Below, piece by piece: positions 19,639 through 28,137 of a DNA stretch of 64,000 nt (positions are counted from its first letter, which is position 1; every line of letters begins with the position of its first letter). The stretch spans positions 148,494 through 212,493 of the forward strand of contig MESA01000011.1 of assembly GCA_001770775.1 (NCBI GenBank), given 5' to 3'. This stretch comes from Burkholderiales bacterium RIFCSPHIGHO2_12_FULL_63_20 (GTDB lineage Bacteria; Pseudomonadota; Gammaproteobacteria; Burkholderiales; Burkholderiaceae_C). A program made the position numbers and the translations under genes. The notes under the pieces are model-generated. The model was not told where the DNA came from and ran no database searches. It worked only from the letters and a program-made list of their open reading frames with translations.

Positions 19639-19662
19639 GTGAACACTTTGTTCACAAAGTGT
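19639..19662. promoter_or_regulatory. Palindrome, probable activator binding site (UAS)
   Basis: Two overlapping perfect dyads: GTGAAC-N5-GTTCAC (19639-19655) and ACACTTTG-N4-CAAAGTGT (19643-19662). The centre is about 140 bp upstream of the sigma-54 promoter, the usual distance for an enhancer-binding protein. It lies in the 319-base divergent spacer between the operon and wrbA, so it could also influence wrbA. No T-run follows, which argues against a terminator. Confidence 0.65.
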
Positions 19663-19769
19663 GCTGAGCCCCGCGCCTCATTGCCAACACCTCCTCACCC
19701 GCGCAGAATGACCCGCTCGGGCTGAGCAGTGCGCCCTCGCCACATCCTTGTCACCCACCAGGAGCTCCC

Positions 19770-20369
19770 ATGTCCAAAGTCCTCGTCCTGTACTACTCGA
19801 GCTACGGCCACATTGAAACCATGGCCCAGGCCGTGGCGGAGGGCGCACGCAGCGCCGGCGCCACCGTCGACGTGAAGCGGGTCCCGGAAACCGTCCCGCA
19901 GGAGATCGCCCAGTCGGCACACTTCAAGCTTGATCAGGCCGCCCCCATCGCCACGGTGGCGGAGTTGGTCAACTACGACGCCATCATCGTGGGCGCGCCG
20001 ACGCGCTACGGGCGCATGCCAGGGCAGATGGCCGCCTTCCTCGACCAGACGGGCGGGCTGTGGGCGCGCGGCGCCCTCAACGGCAAGGTGGGCGCGGCCT
20101 TCACCTCCACCGCCACGCAGCACGGTGGCCAGGAGGTGACGCTGTTTTCCATCATCACCAACCTGATGCACTTTGGCATGGTCATCGTGGGGCTGCCCTA
20201 CAGCTTTGCAGGCCAGATGACGCTGGACGAAATCGTCGGCGGCAGCCCCTATGGCGCGACCACGATTGCCGGTGGCAAGGGCGAGCGCCAGCCCAGCGCG
20301 ATCGAGTTGGATGGTGCCCGCTTCCAGGGCAAGCTGGTGGCCGAAACCGCCAACAAGCTGTTCGGCTGA
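19770..20369 (+). CDS. wrbA: NAD(P)H:quinone oxidoreductase WrbA
   Basis: A 199-residue flavodoxin-like quinone reductase of normal length. It transfers two electrons from NAD(P)H through FMN to quinones, avoiding semiquinone radicals. The FMN phosphate loop ([12 protein letters not shown]), the [12 protein letters not shown] motif and the [11 protein letters not shown] block are diagnostic. It is divergent from the cyanase operon across a spacer holding that operon's sigma-54 promoter and UAS, and lies 119 bases upstream of modA in the same direction. Confidence 0.96.
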   Translation: MSKVLVLYYSSYGHIETMAQAVAEGARSAGATVDVKRVPETVPQEIAQSAHFKLDQAAPIATVAELVNYDAIIVGAPTRYGRMPGQMAAFLDQTGGLWARGALNGKVGAAFTSTATQHGGQEVTLFSIITNLMHFGMVIVGLPYSFAGQMTLDEIVGGSPYGATTIAGGKGERQPSAIELDGARFQGKLVAETANKLFG

Positions 20370-20488
20370 GGCCGCAGGGGCACCTCGGTGGCGCGTGTCG
20401 GCGCGGTGTGAGGGGGCACGAGCGGGGTGTTCGCGGGGGTGCGGTATGCTCCCCGCTGAGTCGCTTGCGACACCGCGAAGCCCCCTTC

Positions 20489-21262
20489 ATGACACGCCTG
20501 CTCGCCCACCTGCTCTGCCTCGGTCTGCTGCTTGCCGGCGCCAGCGCCCATGCCGAGAAAATCATGGTGGCGGCCGCAGCTGACCTCAAGTTCGCCCTCG
20601 ACGAGATCGTGACCGCCTTCAAGGCCCGCGAGCCCGGTCATGAGGTCGAGGTCGTCTACGGCTCGTCGGGCAAGTTCCACACCCAGATCCAGCAAGGCGC
20701 CCCCTACGATCTGTACTTCTCGGCCGACATCGCCTACCCGCGTGCGCTGGCCCAGGCGGGTTTTGCGGCCTCGTCAGTCCAGCCTTATGCGGTGGGCCGC
20801 CTCGTGCTGTGGAGCGCCTCGCGCGATGCCCGCCAGCTGCGCCTGAGCAGCCTCACCGATCCGAAGATCACCCGCATTGCGATTGCCAACCCCAAGCACG
20901 CGCCCTATGGCCAGCGCGCGGTGGAGGCCTTGCGGGCCGCCGGGGTCTGGTCCCAGGTCGAGCCCAAGCTCGTCTACGGTGACAACATCGCGCAAACCGC
21001 CCAGTTCGTGCAGACCGGCAATGCCCAGGTCGGCATCATCGCGCTGGCCCTGGCCGTGAACCCGACGCTATCGCGCCAGGGTGGGTACGCCTTGATTCCC
21101 GACCAGCTCCACACGCCGCTGGAGCAGGGCTTCATCATCACGAAGCGGGCACAAGGCAAGGCGCTCGCCCAGCGCTTTGCGGACCACATGCGCAGCCCCC
21201 AGGCCCGCGCCGTGATGAGCCGCTACGGCTTCGTCCTGCCCGGTGAAGCGGCAGCCCCATGA
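20489..21262 (+). CDS. modA: Molybdate ABC transporter, substrate-binding protein
   Basis: A 257-residue periplasmic molybdate-binding protein. The N-terminal 22 residues form a Sec signal peptide ending ASAHAEK; the mature protein begins with the typical IMVAAAADLKFALDEI, and the anion-binding blocks (YGSSGKFHTQIQQGAPYDLYFSAD) are intact. The ATG at 20489 gives a proper signal peptide, although the frame is open much further upstream through the wrbA region. First gene of modABC. I looked for a ModE-type operator upstream and did not find one. Confidence 0.95.
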   Translation: MTRLLAHLLCLGLLLAGASAHAEKIMVAAAADLKFALDEIVTAFKAREPGHEVEVVYGSSGKFHTQIQQGAPYDLYFSADIAYPRALAQAGFAASSVQPYAVGRLVLWSASRDARQLRLSSLTDPKITRIAIANPKHAPYGQRAVEALRAAGVWSQVEPKLVYGDNIAQTAQFVQTGNAQVGIIALALAVNPTLSRQGGYALIPDQLHTPLEQGFIITKRAQGKALAQRFADHMRSPQARAVMSRYGFVLPGEAAAP

Positions 21263-21286
21263 CACCCGTGCCCAGAAAGATGCCCC

Positions 21287-21964
21287 ATGCTCTCAGCCAG
21301 TGACTGGCAGGCCCTGTGGCTGACCGCCCGCCTGGCCGGGGTGGTGACGCTGATCTTGCTGGTGCTGGGCACGCCCATCGCCTGGTGGCTGGCGCGCAGC
21401 CGCTCGCGCTGGAAGGCCCCCATCGGCGCCGTGGTGGCACTGCCCCTGGTGTTGCCCCCGTCGGTGCTGGGCTTTTACCTGCTGCTGGCCATGGGGCCGG
21501 ACGGCCCCCTTGGGCAACTGACCCAGGCGCTGGGCCTGCCCCCCCTGCCTTTCACCTTCACGGGGCTGGTGGTGGCCTCGGTGTTTTACTCCCTGCCCTT
21601 CATGGTGCAGCCCCAGCAAAGCGCTTTTGAGGCCATGGGCGAGCGCCCCATGGAAGTGGCCGCCACCTTGCGCGCCTCACCGCTGGACGCCTTCTTCACC
21701 GTGGCCGTGCCGCTGGCCGCGCCTGGCTTCCTGAGCGCGTCCATCCTGACCTTCGCGCACACGGTGGGCGAGTTCGGCGTGGTGCTGATGATCGGGGGCA
21801 ACCTGCCGGGCATCAGCCGCGTCGCCTCGGTGCAGATCTACGACCATGTCGAATCGCTGGACTACGGCCAGGCCCATCGCCTTGCTGCGGTGATGCTGGT
21901 GTTCTCGTTCGTGGTCCTGCTGAGCCTGTATGCCTGGCGCGCCCAACCCGGGCGGAGGCGCTGA
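21287..21964 (+). CDS. modB: Molybdate ABC transporter, permease
   Basis: A 225-residue inner-membrane permease with about five membrane segments, matching ModB in length. The EAA loop that docks with the ATPase is visible as [32 protein letters not shown], and the [15 protein letters not shown] block is diagnostic for molybdate permeases. It starts 24 bases after modA and its stop lies 1 base before the modC start, so the three genes form one operon. Confidence 0.96.
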   Translation: MLSASDWQALWLTARLAGVVTLILLVLGTPIAWWLARSRSRWKAPIGAVVALPLVLPPSVLGFYLLLAMGPDGPLGQLTQALGLPPLPFTFTGLVVASVFYSLPFMVQPQQSAFEAMGERPMEVAATLRASPLDAFFTVAVPLAAPGFLSASILTFAHTVGEFGVVLMIGGNLPGISRVASVQIYDHVESLDYGQAHRLAAVMLVFSFVVLLSLYAWRAQPGRRR

Positions 21965-21965
21965 G

Positions 21966-23033
21966 ATGAGCGACATCGAAGCACGGTTTCAGCTCGACTG
22001 GCCCGGGTTCACGCTCGACGTCGATCTGCGCCTGCCGGGGCGGGGCGTCACGGCGCTGTTCGGCCCCTCGGGCTCGGGCAAGACGACCCTGCTGCGCTGC
22101 ATCGCAGGGTTGGAGCGCGCGCCGCAAGGACGCTTGCGCGTGCAAAATCAGATCTGGCAAGACAGCCGTGAATGGCTGCCCACCCATCGCCGTCCCATCG
22201 GCTATGTGTTCCAGGAGGCCAGCCTCTTCCCGCACCTCAGCGTGCTGGGCAACCTGCGCTATGGCCTGCGCCGCAGTGCCGAAGCGCCCCAGGTGCAGCT
22301 GGACCACGTCATCGACCTGCTGGGCATCCGCCCCCTGCTCGACCGTCAGCCCGATCACCTGTCCGGGGGCGAGCGTCAGCGCGTCGGCATCGCCCGCGCC
22401 CTGGCGGTGGCCCCGCGCGTGCTGCTGATGGACGAGCCCTTGGCTGCGCTGGATCTGCGTCGCAAGCAGGAAATCCTGCCCTACCTGGAGCGTCTGCGCG
22501 ATGAGCTCGACATCCCCATGCTCTACGTCAGCCACGCGCCCGACGAGGTGACCCGCCTGGCCGACCACCTCGTGATGCTGGACCAGGGTCGCGTGACCGC
22601 CAGTGGCGCCTTGGGCGAGATCCTGAGCCGGGTGGACGCGCCCATCCGCCTGGGCGAAGACGCCGGGGTCATCCTGGCCGCCACGGTCAGCGAGCTGGAT
22701 TCCGCCTGGCACCTGGCCCGCGTGGACTTTGGTGGCGGCCAGCTGTGGATCCGCGACCATGCCCTGCAAGTGGGCCAGCGCGTGCGCGTGCGCATCCTGG
22801 CTCGCGATGTGAGTCTGGCGGTGCAGCCCGGCCACACCAGCATCCAGAACGTGATGCGCGGCCGCGTGGACGCCATCGGCGACGACACCCACCCCGGCCT
22901 GATGCTGGTGCGGTTGCACATCGGTCAGACGAGCGTGCTGGCCCAGGTCACCCGACGGGCCGCCGCCGACCTGGGTGTGGCGCTGGGGCAGGACATCTGG
23001 GTGCAAATGAAGTCGGTCGCCTTGATGGAGTGA
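21966..23033 (+). CDS. modC: Molybdate ABC transporter, ATP-binding protein
   Basis: A 355-residue ATPase. The N-terminal two-thirds is the ABC domain with Walker A GPSGSGKTT, signature LSGGERQR and Walker B VLLMDEPLAALD. The last ~70 residues form a TOBE (molybdate-binding) domain, beginning near TSIQNVMRGRVDAIG, as in regulated ModC proteins where cytoplasmic molybdate inhibits transport. The ATG at 21966 is 1 base after the modB stop. Molybdate uptake would serve molybdopterin enzymes; none lies in this window. Confidence 0.96.
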   Translation: MSDIEARFQLDWPGFTLDVDLRLPGRGVTALFGPSGSGKTTLLRCIAGLERAPQGRLRVQNQIWQDSREWLPTHRRPIGYVFQEASLFPHLSVLGNLRYGLRRSAEAPQVQLDHVIDLLGIRPLLDRQPDHLSGGERQRVGIARALAVAPRVLLMDEPLAALDLRRKQEILPYLERLRDELDIPMLYVSHAPDEVTRLADHLVMLDQGRVTASGALGEILSRVDAPIRLGEDAGVILAATVSELDSAWHLARVDFGGGQLWIRDHALQVGQRVRVRILARDVSLAVQPGHTSIQNVMRGRVDAIGDDTHPGLMLVRLHIGQTSVLAQVTRRAAADLGVALGQDIWVQMKSVALME

Positions 23034-23177
23034 GCAACGCCTTGTCATCGCGAGGTCACGCGATGCGCGCGCGAACGCATGCATGACAAACTGCGTTACG
23101 CTGTGCACTCGAAAAGATGGGTTCCTGACAGCCCTTCACCTCGACGCACATCCTCTTGTCATGTGGTCATGCTCACG

Positions 23178-23669
23178 ATGAAACCCCCTTCATTCACGAT
23201 GTGGCGCACCCCTGCGTTCGCGCTGGCAGCCAGCTTGCTGTTGTGTACCAATGTGCAGGCCGCCCTGGGGCGCGCGCCCCAAGCCCGCCCCGCCGACGCG
23301 GCTGACGCAGCCCCGGCCGCCAGACAGTTGCGCGCCGCGCCGGTGAATGAGGCCTACACGGTGTCAACCCTCGTCGAGCCAACCGGCACGGTCGTCCGCG
23401 AATTCGTCAATGCCCAGCAGCAGGTGTTTGCCGTGGTGTGGGCGGGGCCGGTGCTGCCCGATCTGGCCGTCTTCTTCGGAGACCACTTCACCGCATACCA
23501 GCAAGCCGTTCAGCAAAAGCGCGCGGCAGGTCAAAGAGGGGGGGTGGTGCATGCACGCAAGCCTGAGCTGGTGATGCTGTCACGCGGGCGCATGGGTAAC
23601 TTCGAGGGGTATGCCTACATTCCCACCCTGGTGCCCCACGGGGTTGACATCAAAACGCTGCTGCCATGA
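23178..23669 (+). CDS. DUF2844 family exported protein
   Basis: A 163-residue exported protein (start chosen to give the signal peptide; another ATG lies 21 bases downstream). A hydrophobic signal sequence ending near NVQAALG precedes a mature part with the DUF2844 features: YTVSTLVEPTGTVVREFVN, FAVVWAGPVLPDL and the YQQAV-rich segment. The function is unknown, but the family is nearly always found just before a DUF3443 gene, as here: the stop overlaps the next ATG (ATGA). The two are therefore co-translated and probably act together outside the inner membrane. Confidence 0.85.
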   Translation: MKPPSFTMWRTPAFALAASLLLCTNVQAALGRAPQARPADAADAAPAARQLRAAPVNEAYTVSTLVEPTGTVVREFVNAQQQVFAVVWAGPVLPDLAVFFGDHFTAYQQAVQQKRAAGQRGGVVHARKPELVMLSRGRMGNFEGYAYIPTLVPHGVDIKTLLP

Positions 23670-24928
23670 AGCCTCAGGTCACCTTCCGCTGGTTCGGACG
23701 CGCCATGGTGGCGAGCTTCGTGTGGCTGCTCGCCAGCTGTGGCGGTGGCGGCGGCAAATCCGATGGCTCGCCCCCGCCAGCGGTGTCGACACCGCCGGTC
23801 ACCGGCGCCAATGTGCAGACGCTGCGCGTCGGGCCAGGCCCCGCAGGCTTGTCCGTGCGCGTGGTCAACCTGCTCTACACCAGCGTGCGCCTGTGCATGC
23901 CCGGCACCGACACCTGCCAGACGATCGACCACGTGTTGGTTGACACCGGCTCCACCGGCTTGCGACTGCTGAGCACCGCCGTCACCTTGCCCCTGCCCGT
24001 CGCAACGGCCGAGGGGAAGTCGCTGTACAACTGCGTGCAGTTCATTGACCAGAGCTATATGTGGGGCCCGGTGGCCAGCGCCGACGTGTACCTGGGCGGC
24101 CCTGCGCTGGATGGCGAAAAGGCCGCCAACCTGCGGATTCAACTGGCAGGCTCCGCAGGCGCACCTGCCGCACCCTCGGTTTGCGCCAGCGGCGGCTTCA
24201 CCCCCAACGACTCACCCAGCGCCCTGGGGGCCAATGGCATCCTCGGCGTGGGCACCGCCCCCCAAGATTGCGGCATCGGCTGCGAGCTCAACCCCGCCAA
24301 CGGTGTCTACCATGTCGCCACCGGTGGTGGCGCACTCACGGGCGTCGCCGTCAGCCAAGCCGAACAACTGCAGCATCCTGTGAGTCGGTTCGCCGTCAAC
24401 CACAACGGCGTCCTCATCCACATGCCCGCTGTGGCGGCAACCGGTGCGGCCAGCGCCACCGGCGCCATGATCTTCGGCATTGGCACCCAGCCGAACAATG
24501 CCCCGGGCACGGTCCGCGTGATGGCGCCCAACGTCAACGGCTACTTCACGACCACCTTCAATGGTCGCACGCTGAGCCGCGGGTTCGTGGACTCCGGCTC
24601 CAATGGCTGGTTCTTTGGCACCGACACCGAGCCGACCTATCCCCCTTGCAGCAATGCGCCGCAGTGGTATTGCCCATCCAGCGCCTTGAACCTGCAGGCG
24701 GTCAACAGCAGTGTCAATGGCCAAACCAGCACGGTGGACTTCGCCATTGCCAACGCTAATACGCTGTTCAGCAACGCGGCCACCTATGCCTTGAGCAACC
24801 TGGCCGGCCCCGTCGGCGATGACACCGCGTTCGACTTCGGCCTGCCCTTCTTTTACGGACGCCAGGTGTACACGGCCATCAGCGGTGCGAGCACCCCGTT
24901 GGGAACGGGCCCCTACGTCGCGTACTGA
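23666..24928 (+). CDS. DUF3443 lipoprotein with paired aspartic-protease motifs
   Basis: A 420-residue lipoprotein: signal sequence with lipobox LLASC then a Gly-rich stretch. The mature part matches DUF3443. It carries two copies of the aspartic-protease motif, DTGSTG with D93 and DSGSNG with D309, each preceded by hydrophobic residues and followed by G-x-R/F. Their spacing (216 residues) is close to that of the two lobes of pepsin-type proteases, so a two-lobed aspartic peptidase fold is a reasonable inference; activity is untested. Several Cys residues could form disulfides. It overlaps the DUF2844 gene by 4 bases. Confidence 0.85.
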   Translation: MKPQVTFRWFGRAMVASFVWLLASCGGGGGKSDGSPPPAVSTPPVTGANVQTLRVGPGPAGLSVRVVNLLYTSVRLCMPGTDTCQTIDHVLVDTGSTGLRLLSTAVTLPLPVATAEGKSLYNCVQFIDQSYMWGPVASADVYLGGPALDGEKAANLRIQLAGSAGAPAAPSVCASGGFTPNDSPSALGANGILGVGTAPQDCGIGCELNPANGVYHVATGGGALTGVAVSQAEQLQHPVSRFAVNHNGVLIHMPAVAATGAASATGAMIFGIGTQPNNAPGTVRVMAPNVNGYFTTTFNGRTLSRGFVDSGSNGWFFGTDTEPTYPPCSNAPQWYCPSSALNLQAVNSSVNGQTSTVDFAIANANTLFSNAATYALSNLAGPVGDDTAFDFGLPFFYGRQVYTAISGASTPLGTGPYVAY

Positions 24929-24941
24929 TGCGGAAAATGCC

Positions 24942-25997
24942 ATGGGCATGACCCGTGCTCACTGGCCAGCCATCGTCGGCGCGACATGGGCCCTCCTGGC
25001 TGCACTGCTCTTTGGCGTCAGCACGCCCCTGGTGCAACGCGCCGGACTGGGTGTGGGTGCGTTCACCACCGCCGCGCTGCTGTACGCCGGGGCGGCGGTG
25101 GTTGGCCTGCTGACGCGCCGCCCCCCTCAGCAAGAAGCACGGCTGCGGCGGGCCGACCTGCCGCGCTTGTCAGCCATGGCGCTGTTCGGCGCTGGCGTCG
25201 GGCCCGTCGCCTTGGCATGGGGGCTGCAGCACACCAGTGGCGCCAGTGCCTCGCTGCTGCTGACGCTGGAAGCCGTCTTCACGGCGCTGATGGCGCGCGC
25301 CCTCTATGGCGAGAGCATGGACCGCCGCGTCTGGAGCGCCATGCTGTTGCTGCTCGCCGGCGGTGTGGCGCTGATGCTGGATCAGCGACAGACGGGCCAC
25401 GTCCAACTTTGGGGTTTGCTCGCCGTGATGGCGGCCACTGTCGCATGGGGGCTGGACAACGCCCTGTCCCGGGGGCTGGCCGACCGGGACCCTGGCCAAG
25501 TGGTGTTGGGCAAAGCCGTACTGGGCGCCAGTCTCACCGGACTCATCGCCTGGCTGGCGGGCGAGGCCGCACCGAGCCGGCTGGCGGCCTTGTCCCTGCT
25601 GCTCATCGGTGCGTCAGGCTATGGCCTGAGCCTGCGCTTTTATCTGCTCGCACAGCGCACCTTCGGGAGCGCACGCACGGGCTCCGTGTTCGCGTTCGCC
25701 CCCTTCATCGGAGCGGCGGTGGCGGTGGCCCTGGGGGACAAGGCCTGGAGCGTCTGGATGTTGGTCGGCGGCCTGCTCATGCTGGCCGGTGTCGCGCTGC
25801 ACCTGATGGAGTCACACGCGCACGCGCACACCCACGAAGCGGCGGAGCATGAACACGCCCATCGACATGACGATGGACACCACGATCACCCTCATGATCC
25901 GATGCCGCAGGGGCCGCACAGCCACCGCCATCGACACGCACCGATGCAGCATTCACACCCGCATGTGCCGGACTTGCATCACACCCACCGGCACTGA
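24942..25997 (+). CDS. EamA/DMT-family transporter with His-rich tail
   Basis: A 351-residue inner-membrane protein with about ten membrane segments and two EamA repeats (first near 10-140, second near 150-285), as in drug/metabolite exporters. The last ~55 residues are extraordinarily rich in His with Asp and Glu (HAHAHTHEAAEHEH and similar clusters), a form used by Zn/Ni/Co handling proteins to bind metal. The tail is encoded in frame and not a repeat artefact, so metal export or sensing is suggested; amino-acid or drug export is the alternative. The start is 13 bases after the DUF3443 gene. Confidence 0.88.
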   Translation: MGMTRAHWPAIVGATWALLAALLFGVSTPLVQRAGLGVGAFTTAALLYAGAAVVGLLTRRPPQQEARLRRADLPRLSAMALFGAGVGPVALAWGLQHTSGASASLLLTLEAVFTALMARALYGESMDRRVWSAMLLLLAGGVALMLDQRQTGHVQLWGLLAVMAATVAWGLDNALSRGLADRDPGQVVLGKAVLGASLTGLIAWLAGEAAPSRLAALSLLLIGASGYGLSLRFYLLAQRTFGSARTGSVFAFAPFIGAAVAVALGDKAWSVWMLVGGLLMLAGVALHLMESHAHAHTHEAAEHEHAHRHDDGHHDHPHDPMPQGPHSHRHRHAPMQHSHPHVPDLHHTHRH

Positions 25998-26059
25998 GCA
26001 GCTGGGCGGGCCCTTGCCGCGTCGGCCCACACACCCGGAGATGCGCGAAAATAGGGGGC

Positions 26060-26245
26060 ATGACCACCTCGCCCTCGCCTGCCCCCAATCCGGACCCTGA
26101 CCCGAAGCCGCAAGCTCCCGAGCCGCCCGACCTGGACGCCTGCTGCGGCAATGGCTGCGACCCCTGCATCTTCGATCTTCACGACCTGGCGATGGACGAG
26201 TACCGTCAGGCGCTGCGGGCCTGGCAGGCGCGTCAATCCGCGTAA
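26060..26245 (+). CDS. Oxidoreductase-like domain protein, 61 residues
   Basis: A small protein with a Pro-rich N terminus and a Cys-rich C terminus: CCGNGCDPCIFDLHD followed by a helix with YRQALRAW. This is the 'oxidoreductase-like' domain (PF09791-type), short Cys-rich modules whose four Cys may bind a metal or iron-sulfur cluster; function unknown. It ends with a 13-base convergent overlap with a small minus-strand gene. Confidence 0.85.
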   Translation: MTTSPSPAPNPDPDPKPQAPEPPDLDACCGNGCDPCIFDLHDLAMDEYRQALRAWQARQSA

Positions 26246-26397
26246 GGCAGCAAGACCCGGCAGGTCACCGCGAAGGGGACGCGGTGCGACTCGAACATCT
26301 GGGCGGCATCTCGCCAGGACAGCTCACCTTGGGCCAGCCGACTCAAGGCCCGGTCGATCAACTGTCGCATGTGGTGCCTGTATCTCAGTTCCGCCAT
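26233..26397 (-). CDS. Small hypothetical protein, 54 residues
   Basis: An open frame of 54 codons from an ATG preceded by GAGGT at a good distance; in-frame starts also exist 15 bases (ATG) and 51 bases (GTG) further upstream. The sequence is helical with a conserved-looking tail (RDAAQMFESHRVPFAVTCRVLLP). It may bind other proteins or act as a regulator; I do not recognise the family. It is convergent with the oxidoreductase-like gene, overlapping its end by 13 bases, and that position makes it less certain. Confidence 0.5.
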   Translation of the reverse strand: MAELRYRHHMRQLIDRALSRLAQGELSWRDAAQMFESHRVPFAVTCRVLLPYAD

Positions 26398-26638
26398 CTC
26401 GACCTCACCCATTTGTAATTGATTGAAATACACCGAGGAATATGTCACGACATTTATGACAAATCAAGTGACGCTCAGGGCTTAAGCCGCAGCAGGACAG
26501 GTTCGATGGGCCGGACTCTTCCCGGCAGCACGGATGCCATTTGCGCTGGACGCCAAAGCACCGCATGATCGCCATCACTCTGCAGGGGTTGTGGTTGCAT
26601 CCCGTTGATCACGTCGCCCCACTCCCCCGAAGGACACC

Positions 26639-27232
26639 ATGCAAATCTTGCCCACATTGAAAGTGCAACTGTTGGGCGCCCTGCTCGGCCTGTGCGCCCT
26701 GAGCGCCCTTGCAAGCGACGCCGCACCCGGAACCCCTGAACAGCCCCGCCACGGCGGTCTGAGCACGATTGCGGCCCTGGATGTGCCGCGCTACATGGGC
26801 ACCTGGTTTGAAATTGCCAAGTACCCCAACTGGTTCCAGAAGAAATGCAAGGGGGGCACGAAAGCCGAATACCGTCTGCAGCAAGATGGCACGGTGCAGG
26901 TCATCAACCGCTGCTGGCTGGAGAGCGGGGTCATGAGCGAAGCCATCGGCACGGCCAAGCAAGTGGGCTCGGCCACCTCCCCCAGACTGAAGGTGCGCTT
27001 CGCGCCAGCGTGGCTGTCATTTTTGCCCTTCGTGTGGGGCGATTACTGGGTGATCGACCTCGATGACCAGTACCAACTGGTGGCGGTGAGCGAGCCCAGC
27101 CAGGAGTACCTGTGGATTCTGTCCCGCACCCCGCAGGTGGACCCGAAGGCCTACAACGCCCTGCTGGCCAGACTGGCCCAACAGGGGTTTGATCTGAGCA
27201 AGCTGGTACTCACGCGACACGAGGATGATTGA
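26639..27232 (+). CDS. Lipocalin family protein (Blc-like)
   Basis: A 197-residue exported lipocalin. A signal peptide (about 1-26, cleavage near ALASDA) is followed by the lipocalin GxW motif (YMGTWFEIAKYPNWFQ), the RFAPAW region and the DYWVIDLDDQYQLVAVSEPS strand pair, then a C-terminal helix. Bacterial lipocalins of this type (Blc) bind lipids or fatty acids in the envelope during stress. Here the signal is a plain Sec type; no lipobox Cys is present, unlike E. coli Blc. A fragment of similar DNA occurs near 32.04 kb. Confidence 0.9.
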   Translation: MQILPTLKVQLLGALLGLCALSALASDAAPGTPEQPRHGGLSTIAALDVPRYMGTWFEIAKYPNWFQKKCKGGTKAEYRLQQDGTVQVINRCWLESGVMSEAIGTAKQVGSATSPRLKVRFAPAWLSFLPFVWGDYWVIDLDDQYQLVAVSEPSQEYLWILSRTPQVDPKAYNALLARLAQQGFDLSKLVLTRHEDD

Positions 27233-27266
27233 CAGGCCGCACGCCGATCGGGGCGCAGCGTGCCTG

Positions 27267-27803
27267 TCAGGAACCGCGCTGCAAGATCCACACCCCTGCA
27301 GGCGGTGCATTGCGCCACACCCAGTCGGTACGCTGCCACCGAAACTCCGCTGAGGCCTCGAACGGTACGCGCGGCAAGTAGGTGAACTGGACCAGCTTCG
27401 AGTCGGGTACCCGGCGCAAAAACCGCTCGATGCTGGCCACCGTCACCTCGCGCAGCTCCTGCGGCAATGAGCGAAACGGCAGACTGGACACCAGCGCCGC
27501 CGGGCCGGGAAAGACGAGGTCGTCCAGCACCTCGTGAGCGGAGCTTTGCCGCACGTCCAGCCCACCAAAATCCGTCCTCAACCGCTGCGCCAGACGGGGT
27601 TGAATCTCGACCACCACCAACGAAGCCTTGGGCAGGCGACCGCGCAAGGCTTTCGTGACGGGACCGGTGCCGGCCCCCAGCTCCACGACATGACTCACCT
27701 CGCCCGCCGCGCGAACCATGGCCGAGGCCAGGTAGCGAGACGAGGGTGCGAACGCACCGGTCAGCCCTGGCGTCCTCAGCAAGTGCAGCAAGAGTGTCGT
27801 CAT
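27267..27803 (-). CDS. SAM-dependent methyltransferase, phospholipid N-methyltransferase-like
   Basis: A 178-residue small class I methyltransferase. SAM motif I is VVELGAGTGPVTKAL, followed by an acidic motif (LVVVEIQPRLAQRL) and a later PFRSLP segment. The layout (short N terminus with FAPSSRYLASAMVRA, then VVELGAGTG) matches PmtA-type phosphatidylethanolamine N-methyltransferases and their relatives, which methylate membrane lipids. The start used is an internal ATG where the family begins; an upstream in-frame start adds 12 unlikely residues. It converges with the lipocalin gene. Confidence 0.8.
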   Translation of the reverse strand: MTTLLLHLLRTPGLTGAFAPSSRYLASAMVRAAGEVSHVVELGAGTGPVTKALRGRLPKASLVVVEIQPRLAQRLRTDFGGLDVRQSSAHEVLDDLVFPGPAALVSSLPFRSLPQELREVTVASIERFLRRVPDSKLVQFTYLPRVPFEASAEFRWQRTDWVWRNAPPAGVWILQRGS

Positions 27804-28003
27804 GGGCGGAGTATGCGCGGCGCCCTGTCCGCCGAGCAAGCCGGCGCGGCGGGGGCTTTGACCTTGAAGCCCGGCTCCAGCCGTCGGCCACCGTCCTGGG
27901 ACACCCCGCTCAATGTCACGGATGCGCGAGCAGATCCGCCTTGGGCGAGGGCGCAGTTTTCGTCGTGGTCATGAGATGTCCTTTGGCTGGTGGAGGTGTG
28001 ACG

Positions 28004-28078
28004 TCAATTGACGAACAGCGCGATCAAAATGATGATCGGGATGGGAATGCCCAGGAAGAGCAAGAGCAGTGAGCGCAT
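28004..28078 (-). CDS. Tiny membrane peptide, 24 residues
   Basis: A 24-codon reading frame encoding a hydrophobic peptide (MRSLLLLFLG start, PIPIIIL core, FVN end) that would span the membrane once. A GGAGA sequence lies 7 bases before the ATG. The frame is well defined at both ends and the peptide type is one I associate with short unannotated Burkholderiales proteins. It lies 59 bases downstream of the stress-type membrane protein gene that begins at 29130 and may be co-transcribed. No function can be assigned. Confidence 0.55.
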   Translation of the reverse strand: MRSLLLLFLGIPIPIIILIALFVN

Positions 28079-28137
28079 GACGGTCTCCAGATGTGCAGTG
28101 AAATGAGGTGCCTCGCAACGTGCTGGCGGGGTTGGTC

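Noticed and set aside
20370..20488. Search for a ModE operator or molybdenum riboswitch before modA
   Set aside because: No ATATA-type ModE dyad and no conserved riboswitch-like pairing was seen; only a short GTCGC-TT-GCGAC dyad, too small to interpret.
27231..27269. Inverted repeat GACAGGC...GCCTGTC between the convergent lipocalin and methyltransferase genes
   Set aside because: The loop is long and imperfect and no T-run follows on either strand, so I did not call it a terminator.
27915..27972. An 18-codon minus-strand frame (MTTTKTAPSP start) with a possible AAAGGA site
   Set aside because: Too short and low in information to separate from chance; unlike the 24-residue membrane peptide it has no distinctive composition.
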